In this document: piece by piece, positions 23,102 to 35,964 of the stretch
Layout: every line of letters starts with the position of its first letter
Numbering within the stretch: the first letter of the stretch is position 1
Source of the DNA: Theobroma cacao
Lineage: Eukaryota; Streptophyta; Magnoliopsida; Malvales; Malvaceae
Reading direction: 5' to 3'
Assembly: GCF_000208745.1 (NCBI RefSeq)
Contig: NC_030859.1
Location: 8,921,679-8,985,678 of the forward strand
DNA: 64,000 bases
Translations under genes and position numbers: made by a program
The notes under the pieces: generated by a model
What the model saw: the letters and a program-made list of their open reading frames with translations, nothing else
What the model was told of the DNA's origin: nothing
The model's database searches: none

Positions 23102-26100
23102 TTACTGTCTATTTCCAACATAATTGGCTATTTTAGTGTAAATAAGACAATATTCCTTGGAATGTCTTTCCTCATAAAACTCACATGTCAGAAAAGGACT
23201 TTGAATAACATTGACACCCAGTGTATCAATTTTCTTAGTAAGAGAAGCCAATTGTGAAGTTAAGGCATTGATTGCATCAAGCTCATGAATATTAGCAATT
23301 TTTCTTGGACCCAATCTTTTGAATGACCATTGATAATTATTAGATGTCATCTCTTCTAACAAATCATAAGCCTCATTAATGGATTTACTCATCAATGCAC
23401 CTTCTGCTGTAGTATCAAACATGATTCTAATTGGTCCTAGCAAACTATTATAGAAAGTTTGAACTTGCAGACATTTAGGTAACCCACGGTGAAGGCATCT
23501 CTTTAGTAAATCCTTATACCTCTCACAAGCCTCATACCATGATTGAGACTCGAATTGTCTAAAGGAGGTGATATCATTCCGCATCTTAGTTATCTTAGCT
23601 AGTAGAAAGAACTTTGTCATGACCCGATACTCTCCTCGAGCTCGTGACAACCACCGCGGTATCCCGATCGACATTCATTACCCGAAATGTCAATCGGAAC
23701 CCCATAAGGCTTTAATATCAATTTCTCATTTCCCTTGTGAGTAACCGTTGCCAAATATCATGTTCTAAAAGATTTTAAGTTATTTCCAACTTAAATCAAT
23801 AAAAAAAATGATTTTTGTCTCACAGGGGCATTTTGGTCATTTTTTCTCAAAAATCTCAAAACTTGCTAAAAATGTAGTATGCGAGTATAAAATACATAAT
23901 TCATAATAAAAAATAAGTTTAAACGTCAAAAACCTTCATTTAAAATAAAATTATGACTATTTGAATATAATAAAAATATTCAATAAAATATTCTATTTTC
24001 TTGTAAAACAATATTTATAGAGTTATCGGTAAATAATTTTTGTAGCGTAAAAGCTAAATAAATTCATACATACTGTAATACAGATAACCAAAGTATAAAA
24101 TTTAATTTACAGTGACACGTGGGCCCACGAACGTCCAGAAGTATTAAAAGCGGTAAACCTACAGTTTTTAAGGATGCAAGTCCAACTGTAGCCTTCAACA
24201 AAGTGAGCTATCTACCGACTATCCTGAGCCTGAAATGGGTGAAAAGGAGGGTGGTGAGATTATATAATCCCAGTGAGTAAATAAATACCATCTAAAATAT
24301 CTAAAACTGAGTAAATGAAGACAAATAAAATAGATTAGCATAAAAATGATTCTCAGCATTTTGAACTCATTTGAATAAGATAAAATAGATTCATTTCACC
24401 AAAATAAACAACGAGGCTTATGATTTTCTGAAAAGTTTAGCTTGTGCCAAAATCATTCTCATACTTAGTTATCAGGGATACCTTGGCCGAGGGCTATCCC
24501 AATCGAGTCCGCTAAGGCTGTTAAAAAGTTATGTACACATAAATCATGTTTTTATTTTGAAAACATAGTCGTTCCTTGGCATTGGCTGAGTTCACCCTCA
24601 CATGGTGGTTTGGCGTGAAGTGAACTCTAAAGTGTTAACCTTAGGAGTTATCCAACCGCGCCTCTCATACTGAGGTATGAATATAATAGGGTTACCGTGC
24701 CCCTCTAATAGGCTAGTCCACGGAACACGTCCACTGCAGCGACTAATCAATAACCCACCAATTCAATAAAATTCAACAGCATGACATGGCAATTATTTTA
24801 TTTTACAGCCTCTCAAGGCAAATCAACAGTTCGTACTTTTTCAGCACATTTACTAAATCAACCATTCATGCCAATATTACCATAAGCCATTCAATTCAAA
24901 CCATGATTTATAACACAACAATTAGTCTCCAATTACTCCATTTTCAAAACATCTTTTAATTTCAAGATAATTTTATAAAATCATTTCATTTAATCACATT
25001 TTGTTTATAAAACATAAAGATTTGCCATTTAAAGTCATTTTCCATAAAATCACAAAAAATTGAATAAAAATTCACTTCAGATAATCAAGATGATGATAAG
25101 GTTACTCACTGTATCAGGAGTTTGAATTTTGGAGTACTTCGACTATTGATCATCGGGTGCAATTTTTTTACCCTTTTTTGGAGGATTCACCACCTAGACA
25201 TAATGCAAAATCAAGCAATTTACCACATTTGTGCTAAATTGTTATAAAATTAATCTAAACTCTATATGAATGCATGATATGAAACGCGAATTGTTCGAAT
25301 TATCGTCTACATGCGGTGTTGGCCTAACTCGATCTATCACCCAATTAATTGCCCAATACGTCCAATTCAACTCCAAATAATTCCATTTCTCTCCCAATAC
25401 TTCAAATCACCAAACACAAGTCAAATAACATAAAATTTAGCAAACCATCCTCACATTTCTTCTTGAGAATTTCGGCCATGGTGAGTGCATCAACACTATG
25501 ATTTTTTTCCTACTTCATTTTCTCACCATAATTCATCATTTTCTAACCAATTCACTTAAAATAAAATCAAAATCATCCTCAATATTCCACATGGAGAATT
25601 CGGCCAATGATGGGTGATGGAAAAACATGAATTTTTCTTGCTTGATTTTCATGTTAAACATCACTAATTAACTAAAAACACTAAAATACATTGAAATCTA
25701 ACCAAATCAAGCATCAAAACCTCTCTCTAAGTGTTCAGCCAGCAAGATACCCATCATGAAATCATGTGATTCAACCATGGAAAATGCAAAAGAATGTATG
25801 GGAAAGGTAGATCACAAGTCAAAATCAAGAAATTTTACCTTTGATTGCTTGATTACTTGAAATCCACCAATTTTCTCTTGAATTTTCACCCTAGGGTTCT
25901 TGTTCTTTCTTTTCTTCCTTTGTTCTTGCTTTGGCCGGCCATATGAAAAGAAATGGGCTGATTTTGTGCTGTTTTTAAAGCCAAATAATAAATGGATGAA
26001 AATTTGACACATGTCACCATTCCATTGGTCCATGTGTCATACTTACCCATTAAGCAATCTCTCTCCACCACTTAAATTATCTCAATTATCCATGATAATA

Positions 26101-26945
26101 TTGGGTAAAATTCATGTACTGGACAAGTGTTGGGTGGTGTAAAATAACAATTTTACCCTTGGGTGGCAAAATGACTATTTTACCCTTATGCTCGAAAAAA
26201 TGCCGAAATTAAAAATTTTCACTTCTCAAACTCAAATTATACTCCAAATGATCAATCTTAGTCAAAAATTTCATCCAACACTTACATCTTAACCTTGGGC
26301 AACAAAATGACCATTTTGCCCCTAGGTCATAAAAATTCCAATTTAACTCCAAATTGGTCTCCGAACTCCGAATCACCATTTAAAATCATTCTGGGGTCTT
26401 AAAATTCTCAATTTCATCTTAAAATCTCTATTTGGACTAGTTTGAGGCTTAATTCAACTTAATTGTACCATTTGGTACATTACCGTCCTTTAATGATTTT
26501 CAAGGTACCCAAGTAAGCAAACATGCATTCTTATGTAGGAATGGCATAATAAACATATTGTAGAGCTAGGCTTGACAAACTTAGCCAAGAATTTCTGAGC
26601 TAAATCATCCCAAGTACTAATGGAACCAGCTAAAAGCGAATTCAACCAACTCTTTGTCTTGTCTTTCAGTGAAAACAGGAAAAGCCTCAATCTAATGGCA
26701 TCATTAGAAACACTATTAGTATTGAATGTATTGCAAATCTCTAGAAAATTCACAATATGTGAATTAGGATCATTACTCGACAATCGCCCAAATTGAACAA
26801 AAGTCTGAATCATTTGAATGATTGCAAGTTTAATCTCAAAGTTATTGGCTTGGATGGAAGGTTTATAGATGCTTATATGAAGGCCTAGAATGAGAGGTAC
26901 AATAAATTCTCGTAAGAACTTGTTTTCTTCTTGTTGATCAGCCAT
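23102..26945 (-). pseudogene. Athila-like Ty3 gag, split by an LTR insertion
   Basis: The N-terminal half (26945-26583, MADQQEENKFLREF start, ending DDLAQKFLAKF) and the C-terminal half (23609-23102, starting FFLLAKITKMRND) are the Retrotrans_gag domain of Athila-like Ty3 elements. They also carry the YDLLEEM and ASLTKKIDTLGV segments and a CEFYEERHS zinc-knuckle relic. They are separated by a 2963-bp LTR unit flanked by the 5-bp duplication aactt. The halves show no internal stop before 23102, so gag decayed little before it was interrupted. It lies just 3' (minus sense) of a primer-binding site and LTR. Confidence 0.85.
23615..26577. mobile_element. Solo giant LTR, family A copy 2 (short form)
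   Basis: It begins TGTCATGACCC and ends GGCTTGACA, with TGTCA...TGACA inverted ends. It is bounded by aactt at 23610-23614 and 26578-26582, a perfect 5-bp target duplication that restores the gag frame when removed in thought. It is 2963 bp long and carries no retroviral domains. It matches the unit at 27414 over most of its length (for example the blocks 'ggtggtttggcgtgaag' and 'tctaataggct'). It is best read as a solo LTR left by LTR-LTR recombination. Confidence 0.85.
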
Positions 26946-27180
26946 TGTTTTGAATTGAGTTGAAGCTTGTGAATTTTCTTTTCAAAGTTTTTAAAGAGTT
27001 TTTTCGATTTCTAGATAAAAAAGGAACAATCTCTAAACTTCTCACTCTTCACATACAACGATTGAAAGCACTTGAAAACAAAGAAAACGGAAGTTTGAAT
27101 TAAGATTAAGATTGCTTTGTATTAATATTAACAAAGAAAATTTGAAATAGTTCCCCAACAACGGTGCCAAAAACTTGTTG
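26946..27180 (-). other. Athila leader and primer-binding site
   Basis: Plus-strand ttccccaacaacggtgccaa at 27151-27170 is the complement of TTGGCACCGTTGTTGGGGAA. This is the tRNA primer-binding region used by Athila/Tat-type elements (usual form TGGCGCCGTTGCCGGGGA). It separates the LTR to the right from the gag start at 26945, so the element reads leftwards. Confidence 0.75.
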
Positions 27181-30100
27181 TCAGGTTTACCACACAAGTG
27201 CATGTATCTTTCACAAGTGATATGATGAAAAGTAGAATATTGTTCCCACAGAGAATTTGCTCAAATCATTTTGCTAAGTATTAAAATTAAAACAACTCAA
27301 TCTTATCTAAACAACCGAATTTAAAACTACTTAAAAATTAAAAAAACTAAAATTAAGACTAAAACTGGAAGCAAAAGTATCAATTTAATTAAAATCAATC
27401 AATCAAAAGTCTATGTCACGACCCGGAACTCCCCATCGAGCCCGTGACAATCGCCGCGAAGCCTCGACAAACATTCTTCACCCCGAATGTCGATCGAAAC
27501 CTCGCAAGGCTCTCGTATCAGCTTTCACACTTCCCCGATGAGCAATAGTTATCAAATAATCAAAATACGAAGGATTACAAATCATTTTCAAATCATAACA
27601 TAACATATTTTTTTTGGCTCACAGAGGCATTTTTGTCAAAAACTTCGAAACTTGCTAAAAATGTAGTAGGTAAGCCGAAAATATATATTTAATGATTTAA
27701 AAAAAAATTAAGTATCTAAAACGTTCATTTGAAGTGAAAATTTGACCATTTGAATATAATAAAAATATTCAATAAAATAAACTATTTTCTTGTAAAATAA
27801 TTTTCATAAAACTATCGGTACATAATTCTTGTAGCGTAAAAGATAATTATATTCACATATACTATAAAGCAAATAACCAAAGTATAAAATTTCTTTTACA
27901 GTGACACGTGAGCCCACATCTATCCAAAATGCATCGGAAGTTGGAAACCTACAGCTTTTACCAATTCGAGTCCAAATGAAGGTCCTTGTCAAAGTCAGCT
28001 AACTATGGAATTCCCCGAGCCTGAAATGTGAGGAAATGAGGGTGGTGAGATTATAAAATCCCAATGAGTAAACATATACCATCTAAACTATCTTAAGTCA
28101 AGTAAATGGAGACAATTAAAATAAATCATCATACTGTAATTTCATTACCTTTCAACTCATTTCAACCAAATAAAATCAATCCATAAAAATCGAGTAATCA
28201 ACTTGGCTTATGAATTTCTTAAAACTTTGGCTCGTGCCAAAACTCATACTCGGTGATACCTTGCGCAGGGCATCCAACCGAGTCTGCCAAGGCTGTTAAA
28301 ATTTTGTATACACTTAAAATATATTTTTAGTTTGAGAAAAATACAGCCGTTCCTTGGCGTTGGCTGAGTTCCCCTTCACGTGGTGGTTTGGCGTGAAGTG
28401 AACCCTAAGCTTTACCCCAGGAGATACCCTACGCGCCTCTCCGTTCGAGGTAATAATATAATGGAGTTTACCGTGCCCCTCTAATAGGCTGGTCCACGGA
28501 ACCCCCTCTGCAGTAAATAATTAATATATAATCCACCAATCAATAAAATTCATTCTAGCATGACATGGCAATTTATCGCAACCTAGCCTCTCAAGGCTGA
28601 ATACACAGTATAAATAATTCTAACACCAAAATCAGTTTAGCCATTCATGCTCATTTATTATCATAAGCCATTCAATTCAAAACCATAAATTTGCAACACA
28701 AACTAGCAGTCTCCAATTACTCTATTTTCAAAACCAATATTCGATTTTTCAGAAAATTTATAAAATCATTTTATAAAATCACAATTTCTCTTAAAACATA
28801 GCAATTTACCATTTAAACCCATTTTTCATAAAATCACACAATTGTATAAAACTACTCTAGATAATTAAGACGATAATAAGTTCACTCACAGTTCTAGGAG
28901 TCGATGTACTCCTAATCCCAGTCTCCAAGCACAATTTCTGTACTTTTACCAGTGTACTTTGCTCACCACCTATCCACAATGTACAATACATAATTCACCA
29001 CATCAATGCTTGACCATTATAAAATCAATTCAGGCTCGGTATATATGCATGATATGATATACAACTTATCCGACTACCGCTTAAATGCGGTGCTGACCTA
29101 ATTCGGCCTATTATCTCCAATTTAACTCCAAATCAATTCTTCTCACTTTCTACACTCCAATTATACCTAAATTACCTTAATGACTGTGAATGAGATTCAA
29201 TTTATCAGTCCCGATAGCAAATTACGAAAATACCCCTAGTGGGTAAAAATTCGTATTTTTGCTCCGAAAATTCCCATTATTTTTCTAGGCTCATAATTCA
29301 TCATTTCTTAACCAATTCTCCTAGAATGAAAATCAAATTCATCCTCACTCAACACATGGTAAATTCGGCCATTAAGGGTTGTGGGAGAAAATAAATTCTT
29401 TTCTTGTTGTTTTGTTTCTAAATATGCTAAACTAACTTAAAACACTAACATAACTTAAAATCAAATTAATCTAACAACTTTCTCTCTCCTAACCCATTTT
29501 TCAGAATTGAATTCATCATAATAACTCAATATTCAACCATGAAAATCAAGAACAAAAGCATGGGTAAGCTAGGTATCAAGGAGAACTAAAGAAATTCTAA
29601 CTTACCTAGCTTGTTTCCTTGATTTCTTCACTTTTTCTTTGAAATTTCCACCTAGGTTTTCTTGTTTTTCCCTTTGTTCTTCCTCTCTTTCTCTCTCTTC
29701 CTTGCTTGGCCGGCCATATGAAGAAAATGGGCTGATTTTATGCCTTTTTATAAAGAAACAATAAAATAATAAAGGTATGACACATGGCATTTTCTTATTG
29801 GTCCGTTTTTAAAATTTTAAAATTTTAATCCTTTTTATCTCCACCACACAATTAGTCAATGGTCAAAATGAGGATAAAGGAAGACCATGTGCTGGAAAAA
29901 TGTCCTGGTGGTGGAAAATTACAATTTTGCCCCTAGGGTGGCAAAATTACTATTTTACCATTTTACTCCAAATTATACCGAAATTAAAATTTTTCACTTT
30001 TAAACCTCAAATCTTACTCCAATGAGTCAAATTATACTCGAATAAGTCAAATGGGGCCAAAAAAATTCTTTTCTAAGATTCTCATTTTGTCCCTAGGTGG

Positions 30101-32281
30101 TAAATGACCATTTTGCCCCTGGATAGTGAAAATTTCGGTTTGACTCCAAATTGATCCTCGAACTCCGAATCACTATATTAAACCATTCTGGGACTTTAAA
30201 ATTCTTAATTTCATCGTAAATTCTCTATTTGATCTAGTTCGAGGCTTAAATCAACTTTATTGTACCTCTAGGTACAATACCGACTTTTGTAAATTTTTCG
30301 GGACTCTCCTAGCATGCAAACATGCTATCCATCACGTGTATGTCATGATAAATATTTTTATAGAGTCGGGCTTGTCATCTTCTCCCCCACTTGAATCAAC
30401 CATATGATCTTTCTTCTTGATTGACTTCAACATCCGGCTAAATATTAATATTTTAATATTATTTTATTAATAAAATATTATTTTATTCTAAAAATTTTAT
30501 CTTATCTCCTTGGTACCCAAAATACCTTATTATTCCTCACTTGACTTCCAAATCGCCTTTTATCTCACAAATTCTCATTCGATAAAATTATTATTATTTT
30601 ATTGTTATTTTTTTCACTTGCGAAATATTTTATCATAAACTATTCCTTTCGTCTCTTATCACTTTTAACATTTTAATTGATCTCAATTTGCATTCGATTA
30701 ACTTTATTTATCACCATATCAAAGTATGGGGTATTTCAGTCTAGAACCACAATGTCCCTCAATGTTTTATCTAAATTTTTACTACTCTCTCTTAACTTAC
30801 TAAATAGGCCTGAGTTGTTAACCTAGAATTCTAATTTATTTATAAATCTCTTCCGATGTTTTTATAAAAATATCTTTCTTAACCAATTTACTATATTCTT
30901 ATGCAAGTTGAAATCAAGAAAGACTCATTAGTCTTAAACTTTAATTATGGTTGTATATGACATGTAAGTGTATTCTTACACTACATGTGAATCAAATCAA
31001 TTATCTCATGCAATTGATATTGAACATATGCTATTTCATCCATGGCTTACATGAAGCTCCCTCTTCCAGTTCCGTTTAGGTTTCCAAATCAATCTAATTG
31101 GTGGCCAATTAATCAGACGCATTAAGAATAAGATTGAAATAAACAACTCAAACACTATCAATCATAAGCAAGAAAGAATATTAAAAATTCAGACTACCCA
31201 TTAGGTTCAATCGTGATTCTAGATTAAAAACTTAGTTAAACATAATTCTTAAAAACATCATCCAAAAAAGAAATTTAACCATCAAAATTAAAAAAGAAAA
31301 TATAAAGATAACAAGGAAAGAAAGAACTCTAATATTTATCAAGCCTTCGATCCGCAATCTTCCTTGTTTTCCTTGCTTTCTTGCTAGCTTCAATACCTCT
31401 TTTTCTTAAAAAAAACCTTACTTACTTGTTGTTTCTTGAATCGTGCTCTTGAAAGAAGACTTAAATAGAGCTTGAGTCTAAGGCAAAATATAAGTCATAA
31501 AGCACTAAAAGTCTCATTCCTTCATTGGGAAATGTAGCCATGGTGCCGAAGCTTTTTCAAGTCTAAGGTATCTTTGCGGATCGGAGTGCCACGACACTAG
31601 TTCCTTCCATGGCCACGGTCCTCTTTGTTTTGTCTTGAAATATTAGGCTTTGCTGCACTTCTTCAACTTAAATATTATTTTTGACCCTCTTCCATGCTGA
31701 ACTAGGGGAAGTAGTAAACATGACTGTTGTAACTCAACCTCTTAACTTTCCAATGGCTAAAGAGTCATGTTAATTGGACTTCTAGAATGAACGACATGCT
31801 CCAAATACCGCATCATATTCAGTCCATGTAGACTACTACAATGCTCTTTCTTTGACAAGGAGTTTGACTACGATTCGTTCAAAACTGGGAAACATAGTAA
31901 ACATCAAAGTTATAGCCCTTCCTCTTATCTTTCTATTGGCCTAAGAATCACCAAAGTTGGAGTTCTGTAGAAAGAGTTATGGTCAAAATACTGCAATATG
32001 TTCAAAAAATTCTACACTTAATCATCTTTGCTCGATTCCCCTCAACGAAGTTTTATGCACTTGCACAGCTTTAAAATAGGGACTAAATCAATGATGGCTC
32101 AAATTAGGACTTTTTAACATAAAAACGAGCTAAAATTACTAAAATTAAAATATTCCAACATGTATTAAACTTAATAACAAAAAGCATAAAAACTACATAA
32201 AATTACTTAAAAACACAAGGACTTAGCTATTTAATATTCAAAATGTGGCAAAATAACTTTACATCAAAGAGTTATTACTCA
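27181..32281 (-). repeat. 5' LTR of the minus-strand Athila-like element (interrupted)
   Basis: In minus orientation it starts TGAGTAATAACTCTTTGATG (at 32281) and ends near 27181 beside the primer-binding site. The nested unit at 27414-30738 accounts for about 3.3 kb, leaving about 1.77 kb of LTR. It matches the plus-strand Athila LTRs at 61175 and 49989, for example in the GTTATT...TAGCTAAGTC start and the TCTGTGGGA...ACT end block. Boundaries are accurate to about 20 bases. Confidence 0.75.
27414..30738. mobile_element. Giant LTR unit, family A copy 3 (long form)
   Basis: It starts TGTCACGACCCGG and ends GGGGTATTTCA. It is flanked on both sides by gtcta (27409-27413 and 30739-30743), a perfect 5-bp target duplication inside the Athila LTR. 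It is 3325 bp long and has no coding domains. It is collinear with the copy at 23615 up to cttgtca at 30371-30377, then continues 361 bp further. That extra part opens with tcttctcccccactt (30378-30392), which on the minus strand is a polypurine-tract-like AAGTGGGGGAGAAGA followed directly by TGACAAG. Confidence 0.8.
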
Positions 32282-33743
32282 CTCATCTCATAGATTATAT
32301 GAAATTTACATCATATACACACCTCATGGCATTCTTCATGCTTACTTTATTTCTTCATGTAGTATGAAAAACATACATTATATACATAATCTGTGGCATT
32401 CATTTTGCTTTCTCAATCATCTCATGTAGTATATGGAATACACATCATATACAAAAAACATAGCATCTTACATGGAAAAATCATTGTGCAATCTATCACA
32501 TGTTTCATGTCTCAACATAACTAGCATATACATCATATCATTCAAGCATTAATCATATATCATATCTTGTATCCACACTAGTCCGAAGATCGGAGTAATC
32601 GAGTGCTTCAAACAATAAGATGCTTGCTCCCCCTTGTTGAAAACTAATACATAATAGAATGTTTATATATAAAGTAGATTGTAAACAAATTTAAAAATTT
32701 TTGCACAAACTAATTTTCATTTCATAACTATTTACAGAAAATCATACTCAATAAAATTTCTCAAATTATATTTCTACTTTACTTATCAAAATAGTTTTGA
32801 AAGTGATGTATCCACTCACCTTGATCCAAGACTTAGTCACAACCTTTCTCTAGTGATTTTCTCAGAGTTTTGTTCATTCCCATCATACAATAATCATAGA
32901 AATCAATTTCTAAACTAACAACCTCGAAATAATTATTCTAAGAACTTTCAAAAGTTATTCATTTTTAACCAAGTCTATTTTCTCTTACTAAGCCCATTCT
33001 ATATTCAGTAAATCTTCTACGCCTACCTTAAATGAGCTTAAATTACTTGAAAAATCACAAAACCTTAACTTAATTCTCCAACAGAATTTCAAGACCAAGA
33101 AACAAAATTTTTAGAATCAAAATGACAAGCTTTAAGGTTCTCAATGCTTTAAAATATCATTTTTAATTATTAAATCTTAAAATCAAGCTTAGAATCATTA
33201 AAAAGAATGATTTTTGCTCAAAAAAGAGTTAAGAAGGTTTTAGAAGAGGCAGACCTTGTAAAAATGTGGTTGAAAGTTGCTAAACCTTGAAGAATGTGTC
33301 ATATTTATAGTTTTAAATGAGAAAATACCATTTTGCCCCTTTTATTTTTTCTAAAAACAAGGTCATCTATCGATAAATTGGAGACATTTATCAATAGATG
33401 AGCTCCAAAATCATTTTAAAAAGCTTTTGGGTCTCTATCTATCAATAAATGCACGACATCTATCGATAGATATTCATTAAAATCATTTCTAGGTTCAAAC
33501 GAAGAACATCCTATCAATACATGATGAATACTTATCGATAAATAAGCTTTGGTAGCTAAAAATCAAGTCAAAAACCTTGTCCAATTGAGCTCTATTTCAA
33601 ACCAAACTTTTATATCATCTTAAACGTTAAAACATGAAATTTTCAAAATGCAAAACTAAATTTCAAGTGTTCAAAACACAATTTAATTTGCTCAAATAAG
33701 GATTTTCTAACTTGGAAATCCTACATTAGGGTTGGCTTTCACA
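32282..33743 (-). repeat. Truncated 3' LTR of the second Ty3 element
   Basis: It matches 37300-38784 as a direct repeat about 5 kb apart. Shared blocks include 'cacacta(g/t)t(c/t)(c/t)gaaga', 'cccccttgttgaaaact' and the end ctacattagggttgg. In minus sense it starts TGTGAAAGCCAACCC at 33743. It is cut at 32281 by the Athila LTR, so its distal half (homologous to 35965-37300) is missing. Confidence 0.75.
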
Positions 33744-35720
33744 ACTACCTCACCCACTGTCATCTAGGTGTCTTTAACTAATGCTAAAAATCCATGACAT
33801 CCATGACCAATCAATCTCATAGCCTCCAAAGCTAAAACTATGCTACCCGACTTCATGCCACAATCCCCTTAAATTCTAAAAGATTCCTCTCCTAGGTAGT
33901 TAAAGCGTACTACTTAGTAGTGGCAATCAACGCTCAAATAATTGGATGACAAACAGTCAATACCCAATATCATGTCTAACTCTAACATGTTCAACAAGAC
34001 CAAATTTGCCATGGTGTCTTTACTCCTAATCCGGACCGCACAAGCTTTAAACTCATAGCATGCCACAATCACTTTTCTTAAAGGTGTGGTCACCATTAAA
34101 TCTTGCTTTTTTTTGGAGTGCTCTATACCCAGTCTAAATACAAAGTATGAAGAAACAAAATAATGCGTAGCAATAGGGTGTACAACACACGTGCATCGAT
34201 AAAACAAATGGGTAGAATACCTATAACAAAAGAATACTTGTAACAACGACATTTGATGCTTGTGTATCTTATGGGGGTCAATGCATAAACTTTGGCCTGT
34301 TCTTGACCAGTAGTACCCGTTCCTCAAAATCTAGATCTGGAAGCTCTACCCTAAGTAACTATACCAATACCTTTGCCCTTACCTCTTTCAACACTTTTGA
34401 GATGCTGTGTAGCAACAAATGAAGGTGGTAAAGCTAGCTAAGTGTGTCCCTAAACATCTCTTTAAGAGGAATGACTCGAAGGACACTTTTTACTGTAGTG
34501 CCCTGACTGTCCACAAGTATAGCGTAAGTTAGACTCTCACATGCACTGCACTTTATGCTTCCTACTGCGAGTGGAACATGGAAAAAGAGGAGGATAACTC
34601 TGTCGAACACCTCACTATCCATAAGTTGGAGCCACTCTATTGTTTTGGCTAGCTCCTTCTCCCTCAGTAGATTTCCCTTGATAAAATCCCTGTGTACCTC
34701 CCCAATGGCCCTATTAGCGTGATGAATCTTTATGGCCCTGACGGCCCCCAATCTTAGCCTCTTTGGGCTTAGGTCCATTTGTTCAACCCTTCACATCCTT
34801 AAGCTTCAATCTCTATGTGTAGTTCATTGTTTTAAAATAGCTAGCGAACTCATATGACATGACAACCCTATACAACAAACATAATAGTCTATTCACAAAC
34901 CTCTAGGTCTACATCCTCTCTGTAACGGTCAAGTATTGAGCATACCTAGCCAACTCAGTGAACTTCACTCTGTATTCTAGCATTGCCATGCCTGGTGTTT
35001 GCACTAAAGTCTTAAACTTGCGTGCCTTAGCCTCTTGCACACAATTAGATAGGAAACGCTCTAGAAATGCTGTGTTAAGCTCATCTTAAGTCATCAGAGT
35101 AGCATTAGTTGCCTTATCCTTAAGCAACATCTCATACCATTATTGGGTTACTTTATCGAGTTTGAAGACGACAAAGTCAACTGATCTTGTGCTAGTGCAA
35201 CTCAAAGCATTACATATCACCTTTATCTTATCTAAAAACTTCTGAGTATCCTCTGTTGCATCTGATCCCAAAAATCATGGAGGTCTTAGTCTCATAAACA
35301 TTGACAACAGAACCTTAGATGCGACTCTAGCAATCCTAAACTGTTGGTGGTCATCATGACTTTGTGCTTCGGGGGAGTCTTGAACAGTAAGGTGTCCCTT
35401 GCCCCATCTCCTCTAATCTAATATCTCTTGAGCTAGTAACTCTATAGTTTGACCGACTCCTTGTAAGTTGACAGCTAAGTCTTTTATGGTCATTTCCCTT
35501 ATTGGGAAAGTTACAACCTCATGAGCCTATCCCTCAACTACTACCTTAGAACTTATATATATGTCTGTGCACTGGTGGGGGTATCAGTCCTCCCTAAAGT
35601 AGTGACCCTACTGCATCTACCACGACTTCTAACAATAAGTGTACATGGTCTGTTAGTGGTCTCCGCAGGAGCCTCACACTTTGTCGCCTCTCTAGCATTA
35701 GTTCGTGTCCTAAACGGCAT
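33744..35720 (-). pseudogene. Decayed Ty3 gag-protease (chromovirus-like)
   Basis: Reading leftwards from an ATG at 35720 (MPFRTRTNAREATKCEAP), stop-riddled gag similarity appears around 35120-34850 (AFLERFLSNCVQEAKARKFK, then a TELARYAQYL block). A basic segment follows (34778-34434). Then comes a retroviral-type aspartic protease region at 34327-33914 (ATHYFVSSYFVFRLG, then LELDMILGIDCLSSNYLSVD). Reverse transcriptase, RNase H and integrase are absent: the internal region runs straight into the 3' LTR. The gag and ATH-type protease order suggests a Tekay/Del-like chromovirus, with moderate confidence. The copy is dead, with many stops and frameshifts. Confidence 0.7.
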
Positions 35721-35948
35721 ACTTCACCCAGACAAAAGCAATCATATATGGTAAAACTTAACATTATAGACTTACGACAATACTAGACTTATCTCTTAAA
35801 CATAAAAGGGTTAAATAGATAAGGAATTATATGCAGGTCTCCTGTTATTGGTATGTGCTTAGGTACACATAACGAAATATGATTCCTACATACGACTCTA
35901 AATATTCTGCTTACAACTAAAGAAATCCTAGGACTTTATGAATCTAGA

Positions 35949-35960
35949 GCTCTAATACCA
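35949..35960 (-). other. Primer-binding site (initiator tRNA-Met type)
   Basis: On the minus strand the sequence is TGGTATTAGAGC, one base from the common plant retrotransposon PBS TGGTATCAGAGC. It sits four bases inside the end of the LTR at 35965. Confidence 0.8.
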
Positions 35961-35964
35961 ACTT

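Noticed and set aside
25812..26071. 73- and 61-codon minus frames in solo LTR copy 2
   Set aside because: The matching region of copy 3 (29602-29790) is open in a different way, so they are not conserved coding sequence.
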